DNA of 49,204 nt, taken from positions 1 to 49,204 of the forward strand of contig NZ_JAUSLW010000068.1 in the NCBI RefSeq assembly GCF_030645195.1, given 5' to 3'. Source of the DNA: Phenylobacterium sp. GTDB lineage: Bacteria > Pseudomonadota > Alphaproteobacteria > Caulobacterales > Caulobacteraceae. Positions 41,202 through 49,204 of this stretch are shown piece by piece (the first letter of the stretch is position 1; every line of letters starts with the position of its first letter). The notes beneath the pieces were generated by a model. That model ran no database searches and was not told where the DNA came from. It saw only the letters and a program-made list of their open reading frames with translations. The position numbers and the translations under genes were made by a program.

Positions 41202-43550
41202 TCAGCTGGCCATTCGCTTTTCGCTACGGGGCGCCGGCTTGCGGCGTTGGGTGGTGACGAGCGCGTCGACGTCCAGGATCAGGGCGACACGGCCATCGCC
41301 CAGGATGGTCGCGGCGGCCACGCCGTCGATCTGCTGGTAGTTGGCTTCCAGACTCTTGATGACGACCTGGCGCTGGCCCTGGATGGCTTCCACCAGTAGG
41401 GCGGCCTTGCCGCCGCCTTCGCTCTCCACCAGCACCGCGACGCCGGAGGCCGGGTCGATGGCGGTCTCGCGGAAGCCCAGGGCGACGCCCACGTCGATCA
41501 GGGGCACGAAGATGTCGCGGATGCGGATCACCGCGTCCTTGCCGCCGATATAGTGCACGTCCTCGGTGCGCGGAGTCAGGCTCTCGACGATGGCCGAGAG
41601 CGGGGCCACCAGGGTCTGCTCGGCTGCTGTGACCACCATGCCGTCCAAGACCGCGAGGGTGAGTGGCAGGGACATGGTGAACTTGGAGCCCTTGCCGGGC
41701 TCCGAGGAGATGGAGATGCGGCCGCCCAGTCCCTGGATCGAGCGGCGGACCACGTCCATGCCGACGCCGCGGCCGGAGATGTCGGAGATGGTCTCGGCGG
41801 TGGAGAAGCCGGGCAGGAAGATCAGGTTGTCGATCTCCTCGTCCGACAGCACTTGGTCCTCGGTGATCAGGCCCTTGTCGACGGCGATGCCGCGGACGCG
41901 GGGGCGGTTGATGCCGCGGCCGTCGTCCTGAAGTTCGATGACGATGCGGCCGCCACGGTGCAGGGCGCGCAGGCGCACCACGCCTTCGGCCGGCTTGCCG
42001 GCGGCGGCGCGGCCCTCGGGATCCTCCAGACCGTGGTCGATGGCGTTGCGCAGCATGTGGGTGATCGGGTCGGTCAGGCGCTCGATCACGGTCTTGTCGA
42101 CCTCGGTGCCTTCGCCTTCCATCACCAGCTTCACGCGCTTGCCGGTCATGTCGGCGACTTCGCGGGCCAGACGCGGCATCCGCTGGAAGACCGACTTCAC
42201 GGGCTGGGCGCGGATGGCCATGACGCTGTCCTGGATCTCCCGGGTCAGGAGCTCCAGGTCCTCAAGACCGAGGGCGACGTTGGAGGACCGCGCCAGGCCG
42301 CTCTCCAGGACCCGCTGCGAGAGCATGGCCTGCTGGATGACCAGCTCGCCGACGGCGTTGATCAGGCGATCGACCCGATCCAGGTCGACGCGGATGGTGG
42401 CGGTGGGGGCGGCGGCGGGTGCGGCGCCGCTGTTGGCGGCCGGGGCGGCGGCGGCCGGGGCTGGCGCCGGCGCGGGGGTCGGGCGGGCCTCGACCTTGGG
42501 GGCCGGCGGCGGCTCGACGCTCTGGGCGCGGGCGATCAGGGCGGCGACGTTCTCGGCGGGGGCTTCGGCCGGCGCTTCGGCGGCGGGCTCGGCCGGGGCG
42601 GCTTCGGCTCCGCCCACGCGGGCCAGGAGGGCGGCGATGTCGATGTCGGCGTTGGCGGAGGCCGCGGCGGCGCGGTCGTCCTCGCTCAGGCTCTCATCGG
42701 CGGCCGACGGCGCGGCGGCCTGGGCCTCGCCGCCTTCGCAGGTGATGGTCAGGTTGCAGTCGTCTTCCACGAACTCGAAGACTTCGCGGATGGCGGCTTC
42801 GTCGGAGTCGGTGAACAGCTGGATGCGCCAGCTGACATAGGCCTGCTCGGCGGCCAGCTGGTCCAGGGGCGGCAGGGTCTCGTCCAGCAGGGTGACCCGG
42901 GTCTCGCCGAGGCGGGCCAATTCGCGCAGCACCAGGCCGGATTCGTTGGCCTTGGCGTACATCTCGGTCTTGGGAGAGAACTCGATGATCCAGGATGTCT
43001 GGCCGGTCTCGTCCTCGATCGACGGCACGGCGATCTCAGCCGACGCGTTCTGGGCGTCCAGGTCGATGAAGCCGCCGGGGGCCTCGTCGCCCTCGACGCT
43101 GAGGGTGACGGGCACGAAGCCGAAGTCCTCATCGGCGCCGTTGTTCATGTCGTCATCGGCGTCCTCGGCGCCGATCAGGCCCTTGAGCTCGCCGAGCGCG
43201 CCGAGCGAGCGGGTCTCCTCGACCGAACCGCCGTCGCGGGCGGCGTGAACATGGTCGGCCAGGACGTCGAAAGCCCGCAGCAGGACCTTGGCGACCTCGT
43301 CGGTCAGCTCCATCTTCTCGGAGCGGACCTCGTCCATCACCGTCTCGAAGACGTGGGCGAACCGGATCAGCTGTTCGAGGCCGAAGGCCCCGGCGCCGCC
43401 CTTGATGGAGTGGACGGCGCGGAAGACGGCGTTGATCGTCTCGGAATCCGCGTCCCCCGACTCCATGGCCAACAGGCCCTGTTCAGCGTCGGTCAGGAGT
43501 TCATCGCACTCCTGGAAGAACGTCTGTTTGATACTCTCGAACGGATCCAA
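41202..43550 (-). CDS. cheA: Chemotaxis histidine kinase CheA
   Basis: A 782-residue kinase with the usual five parts. The HPt domain has the phosphorylated H47 ([14 protein letters not shown]). A P2-like region spans about residues 170-270. A long Ala/Pro-rich linker (about 275-385) is followed by the dimerisation domain ([20 protein letters not shown]). The HATPase domain has N box [16 protein letters not shown] and G box GRGVGMDVV. The C-terminal CheW-like domain begins about residue 640. The linker is strikingly alanine-rich, which is common in this high-GC group. It feeds CheY and CheB copies of the same operon. Confidence 0.96.
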   Translation of the reverse strand: MDPFESIKQTFFQECDELLTDAEQGLLAMESGDADSETINAVFRAVHSIKGGAGAFGLEQLIRFAHVFETVMDEVRSEKMELTDEVAKVLLRAFDVLADHVHAARDGGSVEETRSLGALGELKGLIGAEDADDDMNNGADEDFGFVPVTLSVEGDEAPGGFIDLDAQNASAEIAVPSIEDETGQTSWIIEFSPKTEMYAKANESGLVLRELARLGETRVTLLDETLPPLDQLAAEQAYVSWRIQLFTDSDEAAIREVFEFVEDDCNLTITCEGGEAQAAAPSAADESLSEDDRAAAASANADIDIAALLARVGGAEAAPAEPAAEAPAEAPAENVAALIARAQSVEPPPAPKVEARPTPAPAPAPAAAAPAANSGAAPAAAPTATIRVDLDRVDRLINAVGELVIQQAMLSQRVLESGLARSSNVALGLEDLELLTREIQDSVMAIRAQPVKSVFQRMPRLAREVADMTGKRVKLVMEGEGTEVDKTVIERLTDPITHMLRNAIDHGLEDPEGRAAAGKPAEGVVRLRALHRGGRIVIELQDDGRGINRPRVRGIAVDKGLITEDQVLSDEEIDNLIFLPGFSTAETISDISGRGVGMDVVRRSIQGLGGRISISSEPGKGSKFTMSLPLTLAVLDGMVVTAAEQTLVAPLSAIVESLTPRTEDVHYIGGKDAVIRIRDIFVPLIDVGVALGFRETAIDPASGVAVLVESEGGGKAALLVEAIQGQRQVVIKSLEANYQQIDGVAAATILGDGRVALILDVDALVTTQRRKPAPRSEKRMAS

Positions 43551-43579
43551 CGGAACGCTCCGAAACGGCTTCTAGAGGG

Positions 43580-43951
43580 TCAGGCGGCGACGCGACGGAC
43601 GGCGTCGACCAGCTTCACCGGGTTGAACGGCTTCACGATCCAGCCGGTGGCGCCGGCCGATCGGGCCCGCTCCTTCTTGGCCGCATCGCTTTCCGTGGTC
43701 AGGACCAGGATCGGCGTGGCGCGGTGCTCGGGATTGGCGCGGACGCCTTCAATCACGCCGAAGCCGTCGAGGCGGGGCATGTTGATGTCGGTGATCACCA
43801 CGTCCACCATACCGGCGTTGGCTTGAAGGACTTCCAGGCCGTCGATGCCGTCCACCGCCTGGATGACGCGGTAGCCCGCCTCCACCAGCGCATGGTTCAG
43901 CATCTCCCGCATGGTGCGGCTGTCGTCGATGGTCAGTACTGTCTTGCTCAC
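43580..43951 (-). CDS. cheY: CheY response regulator (first copy, CheYI)
   Basis: A 123-residue receiver domain with D9-D10, phosphosite D55 (VITDINMPRLDG), LTTES with the switch Thr, and WIVKPFN with the conserved Lys. It starts with GTG at 43951, which overlaps the cheX stop in GTGA; the longer open frame to 44320 covers cheX and the receptor end in another frame and is not real. It is the first of the three CheY proteins. Confidence 0.93.
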   Translation of the reverse strand: MSKTVLTIDDSRTMREMLNHALVEAGYRVIQAVDGIDGLEVLQANAGMVDVVITDINMPRLDGFGVIEGVRANPEHRATPILVLTTESDAAKKERARSAGATGWIVKPFNPVKLVDAVRRVAA

Positions 43952-44256
43952 GAAAGTTCCCCTTCCGGCTCGAAATGAAGCTCGGGCTCCCCGAACGCCG
44001 CCAATTGCTCTGAAAACGCCAAAGACGGTTGATCCACCGTTAAGTTGACGCCGTCTTCGGCCCAGATTTTGCGCGCCGACATCAAAACCTGCAGACACAG
44101 TCCGCCCATTCGGGTGACCTGAGAGGCGTCGAGGTCCAGCGGACGGCCACGCAGCGACATCAGTTCGGCCCGCAGCGGCTCGGCCGCCTGCAGGTCCAGA
44201 ACCGGGGTCAGGCTGACCGTCGCCCGGTCCGCCAAGGTTGCGGTGTCCATGGACAT
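43948..44256 (-). CDS. CheX-type STAS-domain protein
   Basis: A 102-residue STAS-like protein (SLTPVLDLQAAEPLRAELMSLRGRPLDLDASQVTRMGGLCLQVLMSARKIWAEDG), the type found second in this che operon and called cheX in Caulobacter. STAS proteins often bind partners by phospho-switches; a Thr-less DASQVTRMGG loop is visible here. The ATG at 44256 overlaps the receptor stop in ATGA, matching the coupling pattern of the operon; an upstream in-frame ATG at 44271 would extend into the receptor gene. Function in chemotaxis is not settled. Confidence 0.78.
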   Translation of the reverse strand: MSMDTATLADRATVSLTPVLDLQAAEPLRAELMSLRGRPLDLDASQVTRMGGLCLQVLMSARKIWAEDGVNLTVDQPSLAFSEQLAAFGEPELHFEPEGELS

Positions 44257-45881
44257 CAGAATTCTTCCCATTCATCGGCGCCGGACTGCGGCGCAGGTTT
44301 GCGGAGCGCCGAACCGTCACGCCCGGAGGCGTGAACAGGGACGGCGTGCCGGGCCGACGGGGGCGGCCGGCGGGCGGGGGTGGTGTTGTTTCGCGCGACC
44401 GCGGAAGGCGGCCGGTGCTGCTCGCCGACCTGGAACAGGCTCACCGAACTGGCGAGGCCTTCGGCTTCCTGGGCGAGGTTGTGGCTGGCGGCGGTGGACT
44501 GCTCCACCATGGCCGCGTTCTGCTGGGTCACCTGGTCCATCTGGTTGACCGCGGTGTTGACCTGGGCGAGGCCGACGGATTGCTCCTGGGCGCTGGCGGC
44601 GATCTCGCGCACCAGGCCGTCGATCTCGGCGACGCGGCTGACGATCCGTTGCAGGGCCTCGCCGGTCTGTCCCACCAGCTGGACGCCCGTGCTGACCTGG
44701 GCGCTGGAGGCGCTGATCAGGGCCTTGATCTCCTTGGCGGCTTCCGCCGAGCGCTGGGCGAGCGCGCGCACCTCGGAGGCCACCACCGCGAAGCCACGAC
44801 CGGCCTCGCCGGCGCGGGCGGCCTCGACGCCGGCGTTCAGGGCCAGCAGGTTGGTCTGGAAGGCGATCTCGTCGATGACGCCGATGATCTGGCTGATCTG
44901 GGTGGAGGACTGCTCGATCTCGCTCATGGCTGTGACGGCCTGCTGAACGACGTCGCCGCTGGTCTGAGCGTCGCCGCGGGCGGCCACCACCACGTCGGCG
45001 CAGGCCTTGGCCCCGGTGGCGGTCTTGCGCACGGTGACGGTGATCTCGTCCAGGGCCGCGGCGGTTTCCTCGAGGGTGGCGGCCTGCTGCTCGGTGCGGC
45101 GCGACAGGTCGTCGGCGGAGCCGGAGATCTCGCCCGCGCCGGCATGGATGCCCGAGACGTTGCCGGCGATGGCGCCCATCACCTCCTCGAGGTGGCTGAC
45201 GGCCTTGTTGAAGTCGGCGGCGAGCTTGGCGTAGTCGCCGGTGAAGGACAGGGCCATGCGGTGCCGCAGGTCGCCTTGGCTCAGGGCCTCCAGGGCGCCG
45301 GCCAGGCCATGGATGGCCTTGCGCTGCTCCCGGTCGGAATCCTCGCGCAGGTGGGCGACCTCGGCGTGGCGGAGATCGGTGATCTCGGTCTGGGCCGACA
45401 GCAGCAGGTCCATGTCCAGCAGGCCGGCCTTGATCACCGCGCCGATGGCGTCGGCGGCCTTGTCGCGGGAACCGGTCTTGGCGCCGAAGCCCTTGGGCCA
45501 ATGGGCCGCCAGGATGGCGCGCACCATCTCGTCGAGGATGCGGGCGTAGCCGCCGATCGCCCAGTCGGCCTTGAAGCCGATATTGACGTGGGCTTCGCCG
45601 ATGGCGCGGACGTCCTTCAGATAGGCGGCGTCGTACTGGCCCGAGAGAACCGCGCCCCAGCGGCTGATCTGCCGCTGCTCGGCCTTGGCCATGTGCTCCT
45701 TGCCGCCGAAGACGCTGCGGGTCTCCTCATGGCGGGCGAGCTGTTCGTAGAAGGCGGCGACGGCGATCGGGAGGGCGCGTTCGACCACCGGACGCGCGTC
45801 CACCAAGGCGGCTCGGGCCTTGGCGTCCATTCCGATGAAGTCGAGACGCCGATCCAGTGCGATCGCCTTGGTGTCAGCCAT
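44256..45881 (-). CDS. Globin-coupled, soluble methyl-accepting chemotaxis protein
   Basis: A 541-residue receptor that heads the che operon. It has no membrane segment. Residues about 10-165 form a globin-sensor domain ([25 protein letters not shown], then [22 protein letters not shown]), with proximal heme ligand H98 and a following Y112. A HAMP-like segment ([26 protein letters not shown]) follows, then the signalling domain with hairpin tip [42 protein letters not shown]. The end EWEEF is an xWxxF-type tether for CheR/CheB. It should sense oxygen like HemAT and steer aerotaxis from the cytoplasm, by inference from the family. Confidence 0.92.
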   Translation of the reverse strand: MADTKAIALDRRLDFIGMDAKARAALVDARPVVERALPIAVAAFYEQLARHEETRSVFGGKEHMAKAEQRQISRWGAVLSGQYDAAYLKDVRAIGEAHVNIGFKADWAIGGYARILDEMVRAILAAHWPKGFGAKTGSRDKAADAIGAVIKAGLLDMDLLLSAQTEITDLRHAEVAHLREDSDREQRKAIHGLAGALEALSQGDLRHRMALSFTGDYAKLAADFNKAVSHLEEVMGAIAGNVSGIHAGAGEISGSADDLSRRTEQQAATLEETAAALDEITVTVRKTATGAKACADVVVAARGDAQTSGDVVQQAVTAMSEIEQSSTQISQIIGVIDEIAFQTNLLALNAGVEAARAGEAGRGFAVVASEVRALAQRSAEAAKEIKALISASSAQVSTGVQLVGQTGEALQRIVSRVAEIDGLVREIAASAQEQSVGLAQVNTAVNQMDQVTQQNAAMVEQSTAASHNLAQEAEGLASSVSLFQVGEQHRPPSAVARNNTTPARRPPPSARHAVPVHASGRDGSALRKPAPQSGADEWEEF

Positions 45882-46354
45882 TCTAATGCCTGACCTTGCG
45901 CGCTGGTGAGAGCGTTGTCCGGCGAACGTAGAGTCCGGGCATCGAAAAACGCGGTTCTTCGGCTGACGCGAGACTCGTGGCCCCCGCGCCGATGTTTTCG
46001 GGGGGCTGCAAATACTTCGACATACTATTCATAATCATCGATGAGCCCCCTTCTGATCTTCCTGTTCAAGGCCAATGTCTTGGCTGCGGCGGACGCGCCA
46101 AGGCCAGTCAAACCGAACGTCTGATTTGGGTAAGGTGTTTGGCTTGAAGAAATGGTTACCGGAATCTTGGACCGCGCCCGGCGAAGGGGTGGTTCCCCAA
46201 CGAAAGCCGTGACTTGGGGCCATCCGCGACAATCTGGCACGCAAAAGGTCACCAAGGCTTGAGCGCGCATGGGTTCCGCGAGGTCAGACTTGCGGGCGAG
46301 GCCAGACGGTGGTGGCCTGCGGGACAAGAAGAGACGGCTAGGCAGGAGGACGCC
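45882..46354. other. 473-bp gene-free divergent region before the che operon and acyl-CoA dehydrogenases
   Basis: The interval separates the chemotaxis operon (minus) from the acyl-CoA dehydrogenase pair (plus). Its central part (about 46015-46200) is noticeably less GC-rich than the flanks. Open frames that cross it are antisense or upstream extensions without ribosome sites; the only good one is AGGAGG before 46355. Promoters for both units must lie here, but I could not recognise specific elements. Confidence 0.6.
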
Positions 46355-47548
46355 ATGGACCTGAGGCTCACGCCCGAGATGGAGGCCTTCCGCGAGGAGG
46401 TGCGCGCCTTCCTCGCCGCCCACCGGGACCGCTATGCGCCCGGAGCCGGGGCCGACCGTCCGCGCGAGGCGGCCATGGAATGGCAGGCCCTGCTGATCGA
46501 CAACGGCTATGCCGCCCGCACCATCCCCAAGGCCTATGGCGGTTATGGCGCCGAGCCCGACATCCTGAAGTCCCGGATCATCGCCGAGGAATTCACCGCC
46601 GCCGGGGCGCCGCGGGGCTTCGCCAACCAGGGTATCTCCATGCTGGCGCCGACCCTGCTGGAGGTGGGCTCGGAGGAACAGAAGACCCGCTGGATCGCGC
46701 CGACCCTGCGCGGCGAGGTGGTCTGGTGCCAGGGCTATTCCGAGCCAGGCGCGGGGTCGGATCTCGCCAACCTGCAGACCAAGGCGGTCGAGGACGGTGA
46801 CGACTTCCTGATCTCGGGCCAAAAGATTTGGACGAGCACGGCGGCCCAGGCCGACATGATCTTCTGCCTGGTGCGCACCGAGCCCCAGGCGCCCAAGCAT
46901 GACGGCATCTCCTACATCCTGTTCCCCATGAGCACGCCGGGGATCGAGGTCAGGCCGCTGAAGACCATGACCGGGTCGGCTGAGTTCAACGAGGTGTTCT
47001 TCACCGATGTCCGGGTTCCGCAGAGCGCGGTGGTGGGCGGGCGCGGGCGGGGCTGGTTCGTGGCCAATGCGACCCTGAAGCATGAGCGCGGCATGCTGGG
47101 GGACCCCAACGCCACCGAGGCGCGGTTCGCCGCCCTGATCGACCTGATGAAGAGCGAGACGGTGGACGGCCAGAGGTTGATCGACAATCCGGTGATGGCC
47201 GACCGGCTGATGGCCCTGCAGGCCCGGGTGATGACCATGAAGTTCAACGGCCTGCGGACGATCACCGCCTCCCTGACCGGCGAGAGCCCCGGCCTTGCCG
47301 GCATGGTGGTCAAGCTGCAGGGCTGCGAGCTGAACCACCAGATCGCAGCCCTGGCCATCGACGCCCTGGGGGAACTCGGCGTGCTCTACGAGGACGGACC
47401 GCACCTGCGGGCCAAGGGCAATTGGCAGCGCAATTACATGTTCGACCTCGGCCTGATCATCGGTGGCGGCACGGCCCAGATCCAGAAGAACATCATCTCC
47501 GAGCGCGGGCTGGGCATGCCGCGCGAACCCAAGCTGGCGGTGGCCTGA
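46355..47548 (+). CDS. Acyl-CoA dehydrogenase (large-subunit type)
   Basis: A 397-residue FAD-dependent acyl-CoA dehydrogenase. It begins MDLRLTPEMEAFREEVRAFLAAH and has the N-terminal helical domain, the middle domain signature WCQGYSEPGAGSDLANLQTKA, and the second signature AEFNEVFFTDVRVP. The end is the typical QIQKNIISERGLGMPREP. It oxidises the alpha-beta bond of an unknown acyl-CoA. ATG at 46355 has AGGAGG directly upstream; the frame back to 46214 lacks a site. Its TGA overlaps the next ATG (47548), so the two are probably subunits of one heteromeric dehydrogenase, as in steroid side-chain FadE pairs. Confidence 0.92.
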   Translation: MDLRLTPEMEAFREEVRAFLAAHRDRYAPGAGADRPREAAMEWQALLIDNGYAARTIPKAYGGYGAEPDILKSRIIAEEFTAAGAPRGFANQGISMLAPTLLEVGSEEQKTRWIAPTLRGEVVWCQGYSEPGAGSDLANLQTKAVEDGDDFLISGQKIWTSTAAQADMIFCLVRTEPQAPKHDGISYILFPMSTPGIEVRPLKTMTGSAEFNEVFFTDVRVPQSAVVGGRGRGWFVANATLKHERGMLGDPNATEARFAALIDLMKSETVDGQRLIDNPVMADRLMALQARVMTMKFNGLRTITASLTGESPGLAGMVVKLQGCELNHQIAALAIDALGELGVLYEDGPHLRAKGNWQRNYMFDLGLIIGGGTAQIQKNIISERGLGMPREPKLAVA

Positions 47549-48630
47549 TGGACTTCTCTCTCACCGACGACCAGAGGATGATGCAGGAGAGCCTGAGCCG
47601 CACCCTGGCCGAGGCGTCCTCCCTGGACCGCGTGCGCGCCTTCGCCGGCGATCCCGCCGACCGCGGCGCCGACATCTGGGCCGCCCTCGTCGACTTCGGC
47701 CTGCCGGGGATCGTGATCCCGGAGGAATATGGCGGCCTGGGCCTGACCCTGCTGGACGCCGCCCTGATGGCCGAGGCGCTCGGGCGGGCGGTGGCGCCGG
47801 TTCCCTTCCTGGGGGCGGTGCTGGCGCCCCTGGCCCTGCGGCTGGCGGGCTCGAGCGAGCAGCAGGCCAGGTGGCTGCCCAAGCTGGCCTCGGGCGAGGT
47901 GACGGCGGCCGTCGCCATCTCCGAGGCCGTGGCCGGGGCCCGCGACGGGGCGGGCGTCACGGCGTCCGGCGGCAAGCTCACCGGCAAGGCGCTGTTCGTG
48001 CCGGGCGGGCTTGGCGCGGACCTGCTGATCGTCGCTGACACCGGTGGCGCCATGTATCTTGTCGACGGGAGAGCCAGCGGGCTGGGTCGGGAGATCATGA
48101 CCGGCATCGACCTCACCCGTCGCATGGCCGAGCTGACCTTCGATGGGGTCGCGGCCGAGCCGCTCACAGGTGGGCAGGGCGTGCTCGCCCGGCTGCGGGA
48201 CGCCGGCTGGGTGCTGCTGGCGGCCGATACGCTCGGCGCCTGCGACGTGATGATCGAGAAGGCCGTGGCCTACGCCAAGGAGCGCAAGCAGTTCGGCCGG
48301 GTGATCGGCTCCTTCCAGGCGGTCAAGCACCTCTGCGCCGAGATGGCCGCCGAGCTGGAGCCCTGCCGGTCCCTGGTCTGGTACGCCGGCTACGCCTTCG
48401 ACGCCGCCCCGGAGGAGAGCGCGCTCACCGCCGCCCACGCCAAGGCTCACCTGTCGGAGGTGTCCCGCTTCATCGCCCGCACCTCCACCGAGGTGCATGG
48501 CGGGATGGGCATCACCGACCTGCTGGGCCTACACTTCTGGTTCAAGCGGGTGGGGCTGAGCCGGCAGCTCTTGGGCGGGCCCGAACGGGTTCGGGCGCTC
48601 GCCGCCCAGATGCAGGGGCTGACGGCTTAA
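47548..48630 (+). CDS. Acyl-CoA dehydrogenase, partner subunit
   Basis: A 360-residue acyl-CoA dehydrogenase-like protein that starts MDFSLTDDQRMMQESLSRTLAE. The middle domain is shorter and less conserved than in the upstream paralogue (AVAISEAVAGARDGAGVTASGG), while the C-terminal four-helix domain is clear (ADTLGACDVMIEKAVAYAKERKQFGRVIGSFQAVKHLCAEM, then STEVHGGMGITDLLGLHFWFKR). The start overlaps the upstream stop in TGATG. An alpha2beta2 complex with the first protein is inferred. Its TAA stop is shared, within TTAA, with the convergent GNAT gene. Confidence 0.9.
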   Translation: MDFSLTDDQRMMQESLSRTLAEASSLDRVRAFAGDPADRGADIWAALVDFGLPGIVIPEEYGGLGLTLLDAALMAEALGRAVAPVPFLGAVLAPLALRLAGSSEQQARWLPKLASGEVTAAVAISEAVAGARDGAGVTASGGKLTGKALFVPGGLGADLLIVADTGGAMYLVDGRASGLGREIMTGIDLTRRMAELTFDGVAAEPLTGGQGVLARLRDAGWVLLAADTLGACDVMIEKAVAYAKERKQFGRVIGSFQAVKHLCAEMAAELEPCRSLVWYAGYAFDAAPEESALTAAHAKAHLSEVSRFIARTSTEVHGGMGITDLLGLHFWFKRVGLSRQLLGGPERVRALAAQMQGLTA

Positions 48631-48941
48631 GGGGTCGCGAGACCTTCGCGCATGTCCGGATGCACCAGCTCGTGCAGTTCCGGCCGCTTGGCGATGTAGG
48701 CGTGGAAGAAGGGGCAGGTGGGCCGCACCCAAAGCCTGTGCTCGCGGGCATAGGCCAGGCCCGCCTGCACCAGCTTGCCGCCGACCCCCTTGCCGCCGAA
48801 GGCCTCGGGCACGACGGTGTGCGGGAAGATGATGCTGTCGCCGGCCAGTTTGTATTCGGCGAAGGCGGTCTCCGCGCCGAGCGTCACCTCGAACCGGTGG
48901 GTGTCGGTGTTCATGATCACCGTGAGGTCGTCGTCGGCCAT
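48627..48941 (-). CDS. GNAT-family N-acetyltransferase, small YidJ/Acetyltransf_CG type
   Basis: A 104-residue protein of the small GCN5-related family. It has HRFEVTLGAETAFAEYKLAGDSIIFPHTVVPEAFGGKGVGGKLVQAGLAYAREHRLWVRPTCPFFHAYIAKRPEL. The acetyl-CoA loop is GGKGVGGKL, and CPF..Y is the family's end motif. The substrate is unknown. ATG at 48941 has GGGAG upstream; an in-frame start at 48977 is less likely. The gene converges on the acyl-CoA dehydrogenase gene with a four-base overlap. Confidence 0.88.
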   Translation of the reverse strand: MADDDLTVIMNTDTHRFEVTLGAETAFAEYKLAGDSIIFPHTVVPEAFGGKGVGGKLVQAGLAYAREHRLWVRPTCPFFHAYIAKRPELHELVHPDMREGLATP

Positions 48942-49108
48942 GGGGCTCTCCCGGCAAGGGTTGTCGGGGACAAACAAGCACGGCGGCGCGGGCGAGGGCT
49001 AGGGCCAGTCCTCCATTTCAGCTCTGTTTCAATCCCGAGTTTATGACCGACATCAAGGCGCGCCCCGGCTGTGCGAGCTTGGGTGCCAGTCTCCAAGGGA
49101 GGAATTCC

Positions 49109-49204
49109 ATGACCAGATACGCAGCCCTCGCGGCCATTGGCCTTTTCGTTCTCGCCGGCCCCGCCGCCGCCCAGCCCCCCGCCCCGCCCGCGGCCGGCAT
49201 GCAC
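49109..49204 (+). CDS. Start of a secreted protein (3' end beyond window)
   Basis: ATG at 49109 with GGGAGGAA seven to fourteen bases upstream begins a signal peptide (MTRYAALAAIGLFVLAGPAAAQ) with a likely cleavage after AAA/AQ, followed by a Pro/Ala-rich mature N-terminus (PPAPPAAGMH). The rest lies outside the window, so the function cannot be told. Confidence 0.65.
   Translation, partial: MTRYAALAAIGLFVLAGPAAAQPPAPPAAGMH

Noticed and set aside
46035..46244. 69-codon minus-strand frame in the gap before the acyl-CoA dehydrogenases
   Set aside because: No ribosome site and no recognisable composition; treated as non-coding.

Overview
The window is a gene-dense, very GC-rich stretch of an alphaproteobacterial chromosome. 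The last third holds a large chemotaxis operon in the order mcp-cheX-cheY-cheA-cheW-cheR-cheB-cheY-cheD-cheU-cheY-cheE. That order is the major che cluster of Caulobacter, so I infer a member of the Caulobacteraceae (Caulobacter/Phenylobacterium group). No rRNA, tRNA, CRISPR array, transposase or phage gene was seen.

Layout. 1-3075: galactose genes galK (5' end missing), galT and galM, coupled by 4-base overlaps, then a YeiH-type membrane protein. 4395-7010 (minus): rubrerythrin, a heterodisulfide-reductase-like Fe-S protein and DUF3501, with two copies of a 97-bp palindromic repeat around the last two genes. 7309-8808: an EthA-like flavin monooxygenase. 9116-14755 (minus): PEP carboxylase, a penicillin-acylase-type Ntn hydrolase and a TetR regulator. 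14812-21192: a detoxification/catabolic block with a GST, an MBL-fold hydrolase, a haloalkane dehalogenase, a DUF1330 protein, a sulfatase and its formylglycine-generating enzyme. 21418-21798: a small cytochrome c lipoprotein.

21892-35045 is the most interesting part. A NikR-like ribbon-helix-helix regulator starts an operon with two DUF1989 proteins, a biotin-dependent urea/guanidine carboxylase and allophanate hydrolase. Known pathways suggest this is guanidine rather than urea catabolism. Downstream lie an MraY-like membrane enzyme, a NitT/TauT-type ABC transporter, a 2-oxoglutarate/Fe(II) oxygenase and a second NikR-like paralogue. Both NikR paralogues keep the DNA-binding arm but appear to have lost three of the four nickel ligands. 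Three sites of the NikR 6-N16-6 geometry (core TATTAC-N14-GTAATA) lie exactly in front of the operon, the transporter and the oxygenase. Together they suggest a self-contained regulon for a nitrogen-rich compound, run by a repurposed NikR.

35137-36314 holds the tail of another ABC-transporter operon, whose permease is cut off at its 5' side next to the che cluster. 36413-45881 (minus) is the che operon, headed by a soluble globin-coupled receptor. 46355-48630 encodes two translationally coupled acyl-CoA dehydrogenases, followed by a convergent GNAT-family gene and the start of a secreted protein.

Regulatory elements recognised by eye include two perfect FNR/FixK boxes (TTGAT-N4-ATCAA), a 27-bp motif shared by two catabolic promoters, a perfect 14-bp palindrome before ppc, and a 12-bp-stem leader hairpin with a GAAA loop before the cytochrome gene. 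All functional statements are from motif recognition by reading; no database search was run.
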